A stretch of DNA of 64,000 nt from Sclerodactyla briareus (GCA_026419785.1 JAODTK010002543.1:95001-159000); one strand, 5' to 3'. Positions 1 to 13,918 are shown, counted from the stretch's first letter. The notes: a model not told the origin generated them from the letters alone. Numbers and translations: made by a program.

Positions 1-5
1 AAGTT

Positions 6-580
6 CCCAAGTACCGTACTAATTTGAAATTGAGCTGATGCACTTTTTTGCACTCATTCTTACTGGGAGACATTCACATTAACTTTATGACCCTGCAGTG
101 GCATAAACTTGTGTGATGATCATGCGATATGTGTAGCCAGCTTGCTCAGCGTCGATTTACATTTAAATTTATTGTGTGTTGGGAACCTCTCATTCGGTTT
201 TTCATGATCAACAAACAACAAAACACACCCTTACAAAGGAGTGATATAGTACAATTATATACATATTCGGGATCCAAGACTAAATCTCTCCACTATCCTC
301 AGAAAAACGGCCATCGCAAACCAGTCCCAAGTACCGTCCTAATTTGAAAATTGCGCTGATCACTTTTTGCACTCATTCTTACTTGTGGATGACATTACAG
401 TGACCTCTTATGAACCTTTCATGGCATATTGTTGTTATGATCCTGCGATAATGTTAGCCCTGATCTTGATCACAGCGTCGATCTTTTAAATTCATTGTGA
501 TGTTGGGACCTCTCATTCGTTTTTTCATGATCAACACAAAAAACACCCTTACAAAGGAGTTATATAGTACCAATTATAAA
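6..580. repeat. Two-copy tandem duplication, about 320-bp period
   Basis: Unit 1 runs from about 6 to 262 and unit 2 from about 326 to 580. Both begin with cccaagtaccgt, share gcactcattcttact, agcgtcgat, cctctcattcg and tttttcatgatcaac, and end at acccttacaaaggag followed by tatagtac. The copies differ by scattered substitutions and small indels. They lie directly 5' of a Penelope-like element relic. They could be part of that element, because PLEs often insert as partial tandem copies, or an unrelated local duplication. No ORF in them is convincing. Confidence 0.8.
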
Positions 581-736
581 TTCTGTAGTTCTTGCCCGGC
601 TGTTTTCACCAATGGAGACACAAGCACCACTGTGACGTGGAAAACGGGTTCACTCAAAAAAAGACCTGTTCACAAAACCAACGGACAAGCCACAATTCGA
701 CTCCCAGCAGTGTCACCCACCCCAATGCCAAAAGAA

Positions 737-1545
737 CATTCCATACAGTCAAGCTCTTCGTCTGAAACGCATTTGCCCCAGATGAGATCGAGGTCCCGTG
801 CAAGCCACTCCAACATCTCCAAAAGGGCAGTTATTTCGGAAGGTTCCAGTGAAGAGGCATTTTGAAAAGGCCAGAAAGGACTCCGCGAATTGAAACTATG
901 ACGTACAAAACTGTCATCCAAATCCAGAGTACATCGCTGTGAATACCATCCTGCCCTCCCAACATTAGCCACTCTCATTCACAAGCATTGCCCATCCTTC
1001 AAAGTCAGGAAAGCCTAAAATCCAGTGTTCCCGGAACCTCCCGGTTGGTGCCTACCAGCAGACTCGGGAATTGCGTGGACATTCTAGTCAACGCCAATTT
1101 TCGGAGCAAGCGAGCGCCAACAAAACACCGGCGGCAGGCGCCCCTGCCCATCCAACGGCAAAACGTGCAAACTTGATCGCACAACTTGTTCCAAAAGTTT
1201 CCAGAATCCCGCATATCTCCGATTCAACAGGATATGGATTGCGTCTCGAAGAACCTAGTCTACCTAATTTATACTGTAACCTCTGCGGAGTTCAGTACAT
1301 CGGGGAAACAAAAAAACACCTGAGGGAGCGAATGACCCAACCCGTTCGCCATCAGACCCAAAAAATTGAGCATCCGTTTGCTAAGCATTCAACATGGTCA
1401 GTTCACTCCATTGAAAAACTCTGAGAGTGATTGGCATCGAGCATGACCCAAATTGGTCCACTAAATCCCGCAAAGCGAAAGAAAATTACTTGGCATTGAA
1501 CCTGAAAACGACTACACCATTTGGTCCTGACATCGTGGAACGACC
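737..1545 (+). pseudogene. Penelope-like element, C-terminal part of RT/GIY-YIG protein, frameshifted
   Basis: The translation follows the C-terminal third of PLE polyproteins in several frames. Around 940-1170 it reads as the linker before the endonuclease (NPALPTL, then VPTSRLGNCVDILVNANF). From about 1256 to 1500 it reads the GIY-YIG endonuclease: YCNLCGVQYIGETKKHLRER, with C-x2-C before the YIG motif, then HPFAKHS and VIGIEHDPNWSTKSRKAKE. In intact PLEs this nuclease cuts the target for template-primed reverse transcription in the nucleus. At least three frame changes (near 860, 960-1070 and 1425) and in-frame stops prevent a full product. The reverse transcriptase core is missing, so this is a 5'-truncated copy. 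Family assignment is firm from the endonuclease signature; the subclade is not determined. Confidence 0.85.
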
Positions 1546-1965
1546 TACCCTCACAAAAGAGATAATGGTAACCACTCGGCACCCCCTCCCATTTTGCCTA
1601 TTTCAATCACCAAGGCGCAATTGGCCTTCATTAGTATAATCCTGCTGAGGATTATCTCCTGTCAATCACTGAGGCGCAATTGGCCCCTCCGGGATTAATC
1701 CCCAAAAGGGTTATCCCCTTCATCATCTAAACACTAATTAGCCTCACTCCCTCATTGTTCCTAGGCCTATAAAGTCTCAGCCGTCTTCTCTTCGAGTTAT
1801 CAACTTCTGTGGTCATCTGCACTGACGAGGACTGTATTGTCGAAAAGCTCTGCATCCAAAAACTCTCGGCGTTTTACTCACATTTTTCCTGGCTCACGCT
1901 ATTTCGCATTCTCATTCGAGATCCAGCCTATCATTACGTAGCATTGTGGTTTTAAGTTTGGCCTC
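1546..1965 (+). mobile_element. 3' non-coding part of the Penelope-like element
   Basis: Sequence between the broken GIY-YIG reading frame and a (TA)n tract. It contains a direct repeat of about 24 bp (tcaatcac..aggcgcaattggcc at 1603 and 1662), each copy followed by a small palindromic GGATTAT/GGGTTAT segment, and a hammerhead ribozyme fold at 1804-1847. In known PLEs the terminal regions (pLTRs) carry such ribozymes. The exact 3' boundary is not visible; the TA repeat at 1972 is a likely limit. Confidence 0.6.
1804..1847 (+). ncRNA. Hammerhead ribozyme candidate in the PLE 3' region
   Basis: All conserved hammerhead core positions are present. Stem III is C1804-U-U1806 paired with A1845-A-G1847. 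The predicted cleavage site follows C1807. Stem I is UGUGG (1808-1812) closed by UCAU and paired with CUGCA (1817-1821). The core is CUGACGA (1822-1828). Stem II is GGAC (1829-1832) with loop UGUAUU and GUC (1839-1841). The second core strand is GAA (1842-1844), with A1845 as 15.1 opposite U1806. One base seems deleted from stem II (GUC instead of the expected GUCC), which would weaken this copy or may be a sequencing indel. The 3-bp stem III fits the minimal hammerheads described in Penelope-like elements. Confidence 0.75.
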
Positions 1966-1971
1966 TTGTGC

Positions 1972-2033
<62 letters not shown>
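1972..2033. repeat. (TA)n microsatellite
   Basis: About 62 bases of nearly perfect TA repeat directly 3' of the PLE remnant. The long poly-IY reading frames across it are artefacts of the repeat. Confidence 0.95.
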
Positions 2034-2036
<3 letters not shown>

Positions 2037-2040
2037 TATA

Positions 2041-4690
2041 CCACGTATATTTCCCATTGCCACAAAATTCCTCGACACTGCCTTGGGACCCCCACCATTG
2101 GCCCCCAGGTCATCCCCCTCCCGAAAGATGAAAATATAATCGCGCTGAGTTGTTAATAGAGTGTATGTTTCATTTTGCATTGTGCATACGTCAGGTCACC
2201 TAGGATGAGAATCGCATGGCGTCATACCCATTTTTCCATTAGTCTTACTAGGGGGTTCATCAGAAGATACTCTGTTGGTTCGAGGTAGGACGGTCTGTCA
2301 GAGGTATGCAAAATACCTTATATATGCTTTCCCGTGCCAGGCGTCAGCGCATTTATGTACTAATAGTGTTGTCCACTTCCTTTTAAAATATTAGTACAGC
2401 GAGAACTACAAATAACTAGATCGATTAACGTTTGTGCAAGCAAATGCTCACGAGGGGGCGATCCGGGGTTAATCGGTGATCACTAAACACACCAAAAATG
2501 CAACCAGGAGACGGTGCTTATCTACCCTGTATTGTTGCTTGGTTTAGTATAACTATTTTAGGCTACTGTGTGTTCGTACTAAACCCATGTGATCTACTTG
2601 GATGTGTACCGTTTCCGAGCAGTTTTCCTTGTCCGAATTGTGGTGTAATGGGTGCGGCGCACTCGGATCTGTAATCTATGATGGGACAGGGGAAAAGTGG
2701 GTTCGATGATCTTCAAATATGCTTGAAACCTGCAAAACGCACGAGAGATAACCCACCTAAACAAAACAGGGAAACAGCGTCGCGATCTCTTGTGAAGACA
2801 ACAACGGAATAAACAAGTAAATGAAGTAGGTTTTTTTTTTTGAATGTCAAATGAAAACCACGATTACTCCATTCGATTTGCCTTTTCCTATCTGCCATAG
2901 GGAAAAAGCGTTTTGCACCATCTGCTCACGCAGACGACATCCTTCGCGCAATATTTATTTTTCATGTCGAAAGAGGGGGAGGGGGTCTGTTGATGCTGAG
3001 TACATGCAAACTTCATGTTTCCGGAACTGTCAACCAGAAGGCTCCATCTAACTGGAATTAATGATAACGAAGTTCGTAACTACGGATGAGCATTTTTTGA
3101 CTTCACAGTGCACGTGGTGGATGGTGCTGCTTTCGTGACGTCACGACAACAGGTACCAAGCTGAACACTTCGATAACATCCGCGCGATTCTAAAACGCGA
3201 TCTCCCAAGTCGGAAACTTGGTGAGAATAGTGTTAATGGAGGGGGGAGGGGGGCGGAGAGCGTTCAGACTGTGTAATGGATTAGTTTACTGGAAATAGAA
3301 AATAACCTATGCCGTAAATTGCAAAAACCGAGCGTGTAGCAATCGTCAACACTGAAATTAGGTCACTGAGGATACTAGGGTATCTGGAGGTTCATTTTCC
3401 CTCTCCGAAATTACCTCCCCCTCACCACACACACGGTCACATTCACACTGATCAATGAATCATTTGGGTCATCGATTACTCGAAGCTCTGGTGAAATTTA
3501 TCACACATAAACTCCGACCCCGTACATAACTACGATGGTATACATAAATACGACCGGATACATAAATACGACTGGTATATAAAACAGATGTTGCCAGCTA
3601 TACATAGCACAGAACCATGCCTCCTTTCTTAGATTACACGGCCATGCAGGTTCCCCAATTATTCTATATGAGTTTTTTAATGCTGCGTACAAAATCGCAA
3701 ATCTAAACAAAATACAGTCTAGCAATACTACGATGTACCCTTATAAAAGCATACTCGCGTAATGAAATATAAGAATCCTACCTCTGCAACTTCAGCCATT
3801 TCGATGTTATTTCTGATTTTTGTGGGGGAGTCTTCGAAAGCCCTCGGCGGATACGGAGTTGCCACACCTTATTGGATCTACGCTAACGCCATTAGCGCAT
3901 GAGACCTACAATCCGTTGGTTGTCTTTGCTATAGGCTGTTTCGATCACGCTGCAATGCCCCACGTCACGATACAAAGTTCACTCGTACCAGCCCAAGTAC
4001 ACAAGGTGGATGAGTAATTACACCTCGTTATGACTATGGAACCAGTATCTTTTTAGCTTGTGTAAACCATTTGATCGAGTGGGTGCTTTCAAAGTATCCA
4101 TTGGCAGGAAAGTTTTAATATGCGTTCGAGGGAGATCTATGCTCGATTACTAACTCAACTACTTTAGTGTGGGTGAATTTGGCAAATGGATATAGGCAAA
4201 GTGACAATAAATCATATCCTACAGCTGCGGTGGCAGGAAATCCTTGTCAGCACGTAAACCCTGCGCGCTCTGTTCCTACGGAATTTAGTTGTAGGTCACT
4301 TTATCTAATGAATTTATAAATGAAAGTGGCCCTAAATAGATTTGCCATGGCACACATGATTTCCATTGTACGAAGAATTATCCTAATATTAGGGCAATAC
4401 TTTTAAATTTTGTTGTTTTGTTGATTTGAACTTGTTTTTTTTCCATTGATTTTTCTATATTTCCACCAATGTTGCTGCTGCAATCGAATACTGCAACGCC
4501 CGCAGGTCACTATAGTCGGTCATGTTCACCATTGTGGGAGACTAATAAATGCCTGAGACTGCTGGGATTATGCGTATCAATCTGTATTACTGTATTAGAA
4601 GAGTCCGTCCCCGGCTGGCGGCGTTTACCACTCGTATATGAATGGTAAGCCTTGTAACATCTAGTTGCGACTGTTATTGGATTTTATGGG
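2041..4690. other. Non-coding stretch with no recognised gene
   Basis: Only short, unconvincing ORFs occur. A small degenerate repeat of about 19 bp (tacataaatacgac) lies at 3522-3582. A G-rich tract is at 3239-3256. Nothing else was recognised on either strand. Confidence 0.6.
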
Positions 4691-5230
4691 GGGGTGGGGG
4701 GTTCTTTTGGGCGCCCGACTGGTACGCCAGACTGTTGAACATATCTGCACACACCATAGGGACCCTGGGAGAATTGTATGATACCATTGCCGTGTAATAT
4801 TCGCAACTAAAACCTTTTCTCATTTCTCCGAACAGTTTCCACAATGACTTTCAAAACGTTTATAAATGCTGAACACAAAAAGGTGCGACATCCAAACGGA
4901 CCTTTTTCCAATTGGCATTTTTAAACTGGTATAGAAAGTTAGTTGCATTTATAAAGCGGAACGGCGCCATTGGCTGGTTCGGGGAATCGTGCCCCCCCCC
5001 CACATCTCCCTCCCTCCTTCTGGTTGCCGTCTAAATTGTGACTGTGTTCGTGTATTGTATGTTGTGGAGTCAAGTCTTTTGGTGACGCCTCGACAGGTGT
5101 CGCCCAGACTGTTGATCATATCTATATACTCGCCATGGGAGAACTGTATTATTCATGGCCTTGTAATTGTAGATATTCGCAACTGACCCAATATGTTTTC
5201 ACATTACTTTCAGAACAGTAAATACTAGAG

Positions 5231-5337
5231 TAGTAGTAGTAGTAGTAGTAGGTTGAGTCTCGTTTATCCGACATGCTTAGTGTAGTAGTAGTAGTAGTAG
5301 TAGTAGGTTGAGTCTCGTTTATCCGACATGCTTAGTG
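5231..5337. repeat. (TAG)n plus 31-bp tag, duplicated exactly in tandem
   Basis: Two adjacent units (5231-5282 and 5283-5337) each consist of seven or eight TAG triplets followed by the identical tag ggttgagtctcgtttatccg and acatgcttagtg. Read on the minus strand, the tag is the end of the LINE fragment at 5338-5540 and the TAG tract is its CTA-type tail. The unit has therefore been copied head-to-tail at the element's 3' end, a slippage-like pattern. Confidence 0.85.
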
Positions 5338-5540
5338 ATTAACCTCCGCCACGTATCATGATCTTGTGCAAGATTTATTGCTTCCTCAATGTTGTGTTAA
5401 TGTTGATGTCCATGAATTGCGACGTGACATATTAAAGGTAGTCACGGGTCCTCCAACTGGCTTAGCGGTATGTCCCAATGCTTCTCTTACAGCAATCTTC
5501 GCTGGAGCTTCCTCCTGGAGTCTTGCAAATGCTAAACACA
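5338..5540 (-). mobile_element. LINE 3' end (C-terminal tail of RT ORF)
   Basis: The minus strand reads, with frame changes, AKIAVREALGHTAKPVG, then DIN, T-L-N-I-E-E-A-I-N-L-A-Q-D-H-D-T-W-R-R-L-I and a stop just before the tag and trinucleotide tail. The ending 'A-x-D-x-x-x-W-R-R-L-I' followed by a stop and a microsatellite tail is characteristic of non-LTR retrotransposon ORF2 C-termini. Only about 65 codons remain, so the clade cannot be assigned. Confidence 0.6.
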
Positions 5541-6164
5541 GTGTAAAATACTCAACTGCGCAGTTCTAGTTGCATTTATAGAGGTTGGTTGCATTCGTAG
5601 AGCGGCGCTGGTTCGGGGACACGTTATCTCTCATCTCCCTCCCTTCGTTGGGGAGCAGCCTCCTGACTGTCGGAGCGAATCGAAAATTCGTCGGGAAGAC
5701 TGCCTGGAGATTCCCTATTTCCAGGTAGTCTGTAAGCAGGTAAGGAAATAACGACAAATTCTTAGTCAGGGCTCTTTTTCTATAGTTCCCCACTCTACTC
5801 AAGTGATGAATTCCAGAGCCGCCGCGGCCTGTATTACCTGCCGGCACTCTCGCTCCAGGATCATCGTAATGACACTCGTAGTAGTAGGAATTTATATAGC
5901 GCCAGTAATAACAAAATACACAACTGCGCTGAACACAAACCTAGTATACTTGGAAAAAAGCCGAGTTGAAACTAGACATGTGCAGGCGGGTAAACCGCCG
6001 ACGTGTATATCCCCGCAGAAATGGTCTTTGTTGACCTCGTTTGGAGACAGCACATTGAATTTTGTCCATTTACCTCTTTGACTTTAAAATGCCCTACTTG
6101 TTGTTCCAGACCAACTGCAGTTCACATTCTCCAAGTTCCGTTCAATCCAACAAAGTTAGAAAAA

Positions 6165-6365
6165 TTTCGAATAAAACGCAAATTTGTCCCCACTCAACAA
6201 GTTTCATGTAAATCAGACTAACTCTGCATTTTCGCAAGAAAAACGACAAATTTGACCTCCGGTGACCTTGAAATCACCGACATTTTTCTCGGAACCATGT
6301 TTTGTCCCCACCCACCAAGTTTCGTGTAAATCGGACCAACTCTGTTTTTCGTTCAAAACCTGCAA
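6165..6365. repeat. Two diverged units of about 117 bp
   Basis: The motif tttgtccccac-caa(c)aagtttc-tgtaaatc-ga-caactctg occurs at about 6184 and again at about 6300. This is the kind of short-period dispersed repeat also seen at 40-44 kb and 53-54 kb. It is not coding. Confidence 0.6.
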
Positions 6366-6486
6366 TGAGGGCACAAACATGCATTGACGCCCACTTTCGA
6401 ACTCATCCGAGATTTTGCTAGGACTGACATGTGTGCCAAGTTTCAGATCGATCGGATAAAGCGTTGAAGAGTTTTTTCGCTAACGC

Positions 6487-9113
<2,627 letters not shown>

Positions 9114-9827
9114 CAGTTCTAGGACGGGATGTAACTGACGTGAGGGCCTGGGGAATCTTGAAATCTTCGTTTGAACTCATCACTTTGGAAAGTCGATCGA
9201 TCTATAATATACTTTTACACACTTTACTGTACCATTTGGGTGCACTTCCTTTATGTGTTGTTACTTTACATTTAAAAAATTGACGAACTCTCAAAAGGTG
9301 TCCGTTACTACAAGAGACCAGCCAATCGATATTCCCTTGATAGAAGCGCACTGTGCGAATTCAACCACTTCAGCATGCGCCTTCATTATTATAATGATTC
9401 GAGGAAGAATTGCAGGAAAGCCAAGTACACAGACAGGTGCAAGAGCATTTAATATGATCGACGGAAATTTCAAAGAAACGCTGTTTCAGACCTTCAGTCC
9501 GAATCTCTCTGTGCCACTATTGAGACACGCAAATAACACTGTTGGCCAAAACGCAGGTGTGCTCTCATTATGGAATGAGCTTCTATTAGAACGATTACGG
9601 CATAAGGCTAGTGATTTAGGTTTCGAAGCGAACAAGCTGGATTTATTTTATTCAATTTCATTTTACAGAGATAACGGATCAGTGGGGTGGGTCAGTGTGG
9701 TATAGGTATAGGACGTTAGGACGTTTGTTCTATGCCAGGCGTGTAAGATTGTCGTCTGAGCAAGAATTCACATGAATGTGACGTATTGGGCACTTGGTTA
9801 TGTAATTTGTTCGAGCCGGCATTATGT
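9114..9827. other. Intergenic, no recognised gene
   Basis: No family similarity was recognised in the ORFs here. The part after about 9655 (ttttacagagataac) resembles sequence near 46160 downstream of the second transporter copy, so the segmental duplication may extend into it. Confidence 0.4.
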
Positions 9828-10852
9828 TCAGTGTGTGAACTCATAACTATCTATCAAAGGCTCGTTTTGAATTTTTTCCTCCGGCTCTTCGTTGTCGCCG
9901 CGATCGCTTTCCTCGACTCTCTCATCAGTCGGTTCTATGGCTGTTCCGACACACGCCGCTACGACCAGAAGCGCACCAACGATATCGGTAACCCGAGCTC
10001 GTAGATCAAAGAGGAAATACTGCGCCAAAAAACACGAGGACAACATTAAGCGACAAGACTATGGCGACGACAGTGGCTCGTTCACGTGCAACGGCATAGA
10101 ACGTTAGGATGAGTCCAAGAAATCCAACGCGCCAACTCCGACCAATTTGACAGCACTCAAGACTGTCTCCGGAAGTGTCCATAAGTGAAACGAAGAACAA
10201 AGCGTAACACCGATGAAACACTCAACAAGTCCTATGAATAGGACGATAAATAAAGGAGGAAATGTATTCCTCGCAGACCCGACATAATGACCGAACACGA
10301 GTGCCAGTCCGCTCAATACTGAACTGATTAGGGCTTTAGAATTACGCCAATCAGATGCGTACCTGAAACCGATCCGCTTTTGTGTCATCCTCGACTAACT
10401 GCACAAGAAAGGAAGGTCTGGTATAAGAAAGACACCAGTGATTGCCAAAATCGTCACGAGGGCGTCGGTCCACCTGCATCTTGCTCTCAAAAAAACAATA
10501 CTGAATACGATCGTGAATATTGACGAAGTGTTTAAAACGCGACGGCATCTCCAGGCGTTGAATACACACTCGCGGAAGTCAAGGCTACGTCACAGAGGCC
10601 CATCATCACACCAGTGGTTAAAATATAGCATAAAGTTGGCCTATCGATATGGTCAGTTGTAACAGGACCGGCCAGTACTATGCCGATTAGGCTTAGGCAG
10701 ATAAGAGATGCCGAGTTCCAAACTGATATTTCCAGGGGGTGTGTGCTATCTCCAGACGAATACACCAGTAGGTTCGTGGGGGTAAAGGCGAATATAGCCG
10801 CGAACGAAGCCAACAGACCTCTCCTAGCCTTGATGACATCCAGGACGCTCAT
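9828..10852 (-). pseudogene. EamA/DMT-family transporter, SLC35G-like, copy 1 (frameshifted)
   Basis: A near full-length, intronless drug/metabolite-transporter protein of about 340 codons can be read in three frames. The N-terminal EamA half (10852-10535) has VWNSASLICLSLIGIVLAG and ends STPGDAVAF. The middle (10530-10390) carries the region corresponding to SPIFTIVFSIVFLR in copy 2. The second EamA half (10340-9930) has PPLFIVLFIGLVECF, FYAVARERATVVA and VTDIVGALLVVAACVGTA, followed by an acidic cytosolic tail rich in E and D. The family has ten membrane spans, in the plasma or Golgi membrane; the substrate of SLC35G members is uncertain. Frame changes near 10533, 10388 and 10110 are single-base type and spacing is preserved, so this is either a recent pseudogene or a gene damaged by sequencing indels. 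MSVLDVIKARRG at 10852 is a plausible start, but an alternative frame upstream (ATG near 10890) is also possible. A paralogue lies at 46.4-47.5 kb. Confidence 0.75.
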
Positions 10853-11480
10853 TGCTGTTATAGAGTGCCATGGTTTTACCGTTATCCGTCTCGTTCATCA
10901 ACAGCGAATCCAAAACAATAATAAGATGACAGCGGGATTCGTATTTCTAGAAGGCTCCGAACCCGACCGGAATCAATTGACCTTCAAACTATAAAGTTTG
11001 AAGCGTGTACAGTCTATCGAGTTGTCAAATGTACACTGCTATATATAAAGCCATATGTCTGCTGTGCTGCAGACTGGTGGCCATCAATCTGACCTCCTCA
11101 GTTTGCATTGGTTGATTTTGGCTGTCTATTTCTATCATAACTGCCACCGTCCACTGCAGGCAAAGTACGTCTCCTAGAAACAGAAGGAAAAGAGTAAATT
11201 AATTTGAATATTCCACTCCATCCAGATTCTAGTTGATCGAGTTGATAGACAGCAGATGTGATAAAATTGCCATGAAAGAGTTGAAGACATTTCTAGCGCA
11301 AAATGGATATTGCGGAAATGGTAGACCTAAAAAACTGGTTGATTATCTGAATTAACTGGTGATATATACGTGTGCATTTGTGTAACTTGCTCGTCTGTTC
11401 TGTGAAAGGTGATCAAAGTCACCCAACCTATTGTAAAAACATGGTCCATTATAATGGCGTACAGACGAGTGTCAGAGGGA
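10853..11480. repeat. Upstream flank shared with the second transporter copy
   Basis: Segments such as ccgtccactgcaggcaaa / ccgcccactgtagacaaa, acgtctcctagaaac, agcagatgtgata, ggttgatt and ggtgatat(a/g) occur in the same order here and at about 47640-48000. The duplication that made the two transporter genes therefore includes at least 0.5 kb of 5' sequence. Conserved flanks of this kind could hold the promoter. Confidence 0.65.
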
Positions 11481-12529
11481 ATGTCAAGTCAATATAATCC
11501 ATGGAATCATAACCCCCACTACAATATCAGCTCTAGTAAACGTACAAAGTGCTCAATACTGGTAAGTGACGGGAGACACAACCGTATAGGCGAGGAACCA
11601 TTCTGAACCTACTTCCTTACCTATACTTAACATATCGTCTGGAAGGTTTTGTGTGAAAAAGAAGAAAGAAAATGATTTTGGACACTTGTCTTACGGAATC
11701 GACGTTGCGTACAAAAACCTGTGGACTTCCTCAGGTAATTGATCCTGAGGATTGGCCGTGATAGGCGGCCAACAATCTACTTTAGGCTCGCGTCTCAGAT
11801 GTGCGATAAGGACGATAAGACGAGCCCGCCTTTGTTTCTTGTTTAAGGACGACTGTCCGAGAACCTTTCCGAGACAGCACGCATCTACCTGCGCTCAAAC
11901 CACACTCTTCCTATCTAATGATGGGTTCTTCGGAGTGCGGGGTGGCCGGTAGACTAATGTGGTTGAAAACGGCCGATTTCTGGGCTTCGTTGGAGCAAAG
12001 GTCTTTGGTGTCGTGCAAGCCGGGTTTGAGTACGCTGGTGAGCCTAAATACGATTCCTTGCAGCTTCCACGGCGCAATATACTGGGTGCCTCGGAAGTTC
12101 TGTCCTTCGACGTGGACAAGCCTGTTACGTAGGGTGTTGGTGGTTCGAACGCGGAAGATACTTTTTGATTCTTCGGGAACGTTAGCCACGCACGAAATTT
12201 GTTGTGAATCGAGTAGCAGGGTCGGATCCCGTTGGAATCCCCGTCAAAGGGTTGGCTTCCCTTCCCGTATCTGTGACGCGGGGGGGGAGGTCTCACCCGT
12301 CCTACCTCCTTTTCATCCCAGAGTACACCACGTGATAACAAAGTTGTGTTTGTCGCGAGAATTCCACTGTCGCTGCGCCCGTCAAAGGGCTGCACGCCGT
12401 ATGGAGGGTTCAGGGCAGAGCCTCGGGACCCCGATCGAGCAGGAGTCACCCCGACGGTGGGGGTCTCGTGGTGGGTACTGTGCTGGCGGTGCCGAGGTGT
12501 GTCCACTCTCCGCACCAGTCGCCCGGACT
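11481..12529. other. Mostly unassigned; 5' region of a LINE at its right end
   Basis: Long overlapping ORFs occur on both strands (for example 11918-12709 plus and 11895-12572 minus), but the region up to about 12530 has no recognisable protein family. It is GC-richer than its surroundings and leads directly into LINE endonuclease sequence, so it is probably the LINE's 5' untranslated region or ORF1 remnant. Confidence 0.45.
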
Positions 12530-13915
12530 CAATCTGAGGTGGGCGGCCGGTTTGTTTCCTGGAACATAACATACTCTCGCTTCATGAGGATAACCCGTTT
12601 GTCTGTCTTGTCAAGGAAAATCTTGGTATGCTGGACATTGGAGTGGAGCTCTTCTTGGAAGTGCGCAGGGGTGGCTGTTGCTGTGGTCAATCAACGGTTC
12701 CTTTGGTAACACAGTACCTCCGGTCAGCGAACGTATAATGCGACTGTGATAATTCATGTCGCAGTGTCCGCGCTCAAACGCATTTCGGTGTGGGATGCTG
12801 TTCCCACTACGACTCAGAGGTCATCCTGGATGATTTCAATGCCTCCCCGGTGTCAATAGAGATGGTTATGAGTCATGTTCCCATTCTTCACAAACTGATG
12901 CAAGGTGGCTGGTCATTGCATTAGGTTTATTTCACAGTCTAGAAAGCTCGTCGTCTTCTAAGAAGGTTGAGTGAGTCAACTGGAGGATCCGGAGGAGCTA
13001 CAGTGTATGCTGACAAGATGGGGCAGTCTATTGAGGGGCGGGGGGTATGGGGGACACTGAGCAAGGTGGACAACTTCAAAGCCTGCTCCTCAAGACAAAA
13101 CGGAGGAGTGCATCTGGAGGCGTCCTAGGAGGAACACTGGGGCAATTACAGAGAAACAGTCGAAGCCATCGAGCGGAACGTCACACTAGGCTCAGTGGTA
13201 AGGACTCGATGCTAGGGAACTTCGGTGCACGGCCACTGAGAGCGCGCGACGCGACCGTGAGCGGAGGTCCAACGTCGCTGTGAGTCCGTGGAGGTCACTG
13301 CAACGGGTGCCTCGCAGAAGACCTTAAGACAATAGAGGACTCTGAAACCACTCAGCCTCCAGCTGTCAGGCAGAGACGGCAGGGTCTTGATTGAGGAATT
13401 CGATGTGCGAGGGATGTTGGATGGTGAATTTTGAGGATTCAACAAGGCTGAGTCCCAAAGACTGGGAATCCAGAGGGTAACGTGGCAAACTCTAGTAGCC
13501 GAACCTCCTGTAGACTGTGGAGTGCCCACCATCGAGAAGCTCGAGAGCATTGGAACCGGTGAAGGGGAAAAGCTCCCGCGGAATCGTGAAATGCATCAAA
13601 GATTCTCGCGGTGGCCAGGCTGTACGCGAGTTGTTGCATGGCCTCCATTGCTCTGTTTGGAGCCTGGGTTCATTCAACGACTGGAAAAACGTACCTCTCG
13701 ACCTCAACGCCCCTCAGCACCTCATAGACTGCACCAATTTTGGTCCAGATACACTGTAGCTACCTTCGGATCCTTCGGATTTCCGCAAGACATTCGACTC
13801 GGTGTGTAGGAGGCTTTGGTGAATTCTCGCGCAGTGGGTGTGCCACCCGCCTTGAAAAACTGGTATCTCTGGAAGTGAGGATACCTGTGAAGTGTGCTGG
13901 TGATGTCTATGACTC

Positions 13916-13918
<3 letters not shown>

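Larger units (their letters stand above)
4717..5650. repeat. Tandem segmental duplication, one copy interrupted by an insertion
   Basis: Copy A (about 4717-5010) and copy B (about 5096-5643) share, in order: cgccagactgttga / cgcccagactgttga, atattcgcaact, actttcaaaac / actttcagaac, aaatgct(g/a)aacac, agttgcatttata, ctggttcgggga and catctccctccct. Copy B is longer because about 5225-5520 holds a LINE 3' end with a microsatellite tail. Copy A therefore serves as the uninterrupted version of the same locus. Confidence 0.75.

Noticed and set aside
1-580. Long terminal repeats of the PLE
   Set aside because: The hammerhead-bearing 3' region does not recur in either 320-bp unit, so they are not copies of that terminus.
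1968-2180. Poly-IY reading frames
   Set aside because: They are translations of the (TA)n microsatellite.
11895-12709. 225- and 263-codon overlapping ORFs on opposite strands as genes
   Set aside because: Only the last part of the plus frame matches a LINE endonuclease. The rest has no motif, and the minus frame is antisense.
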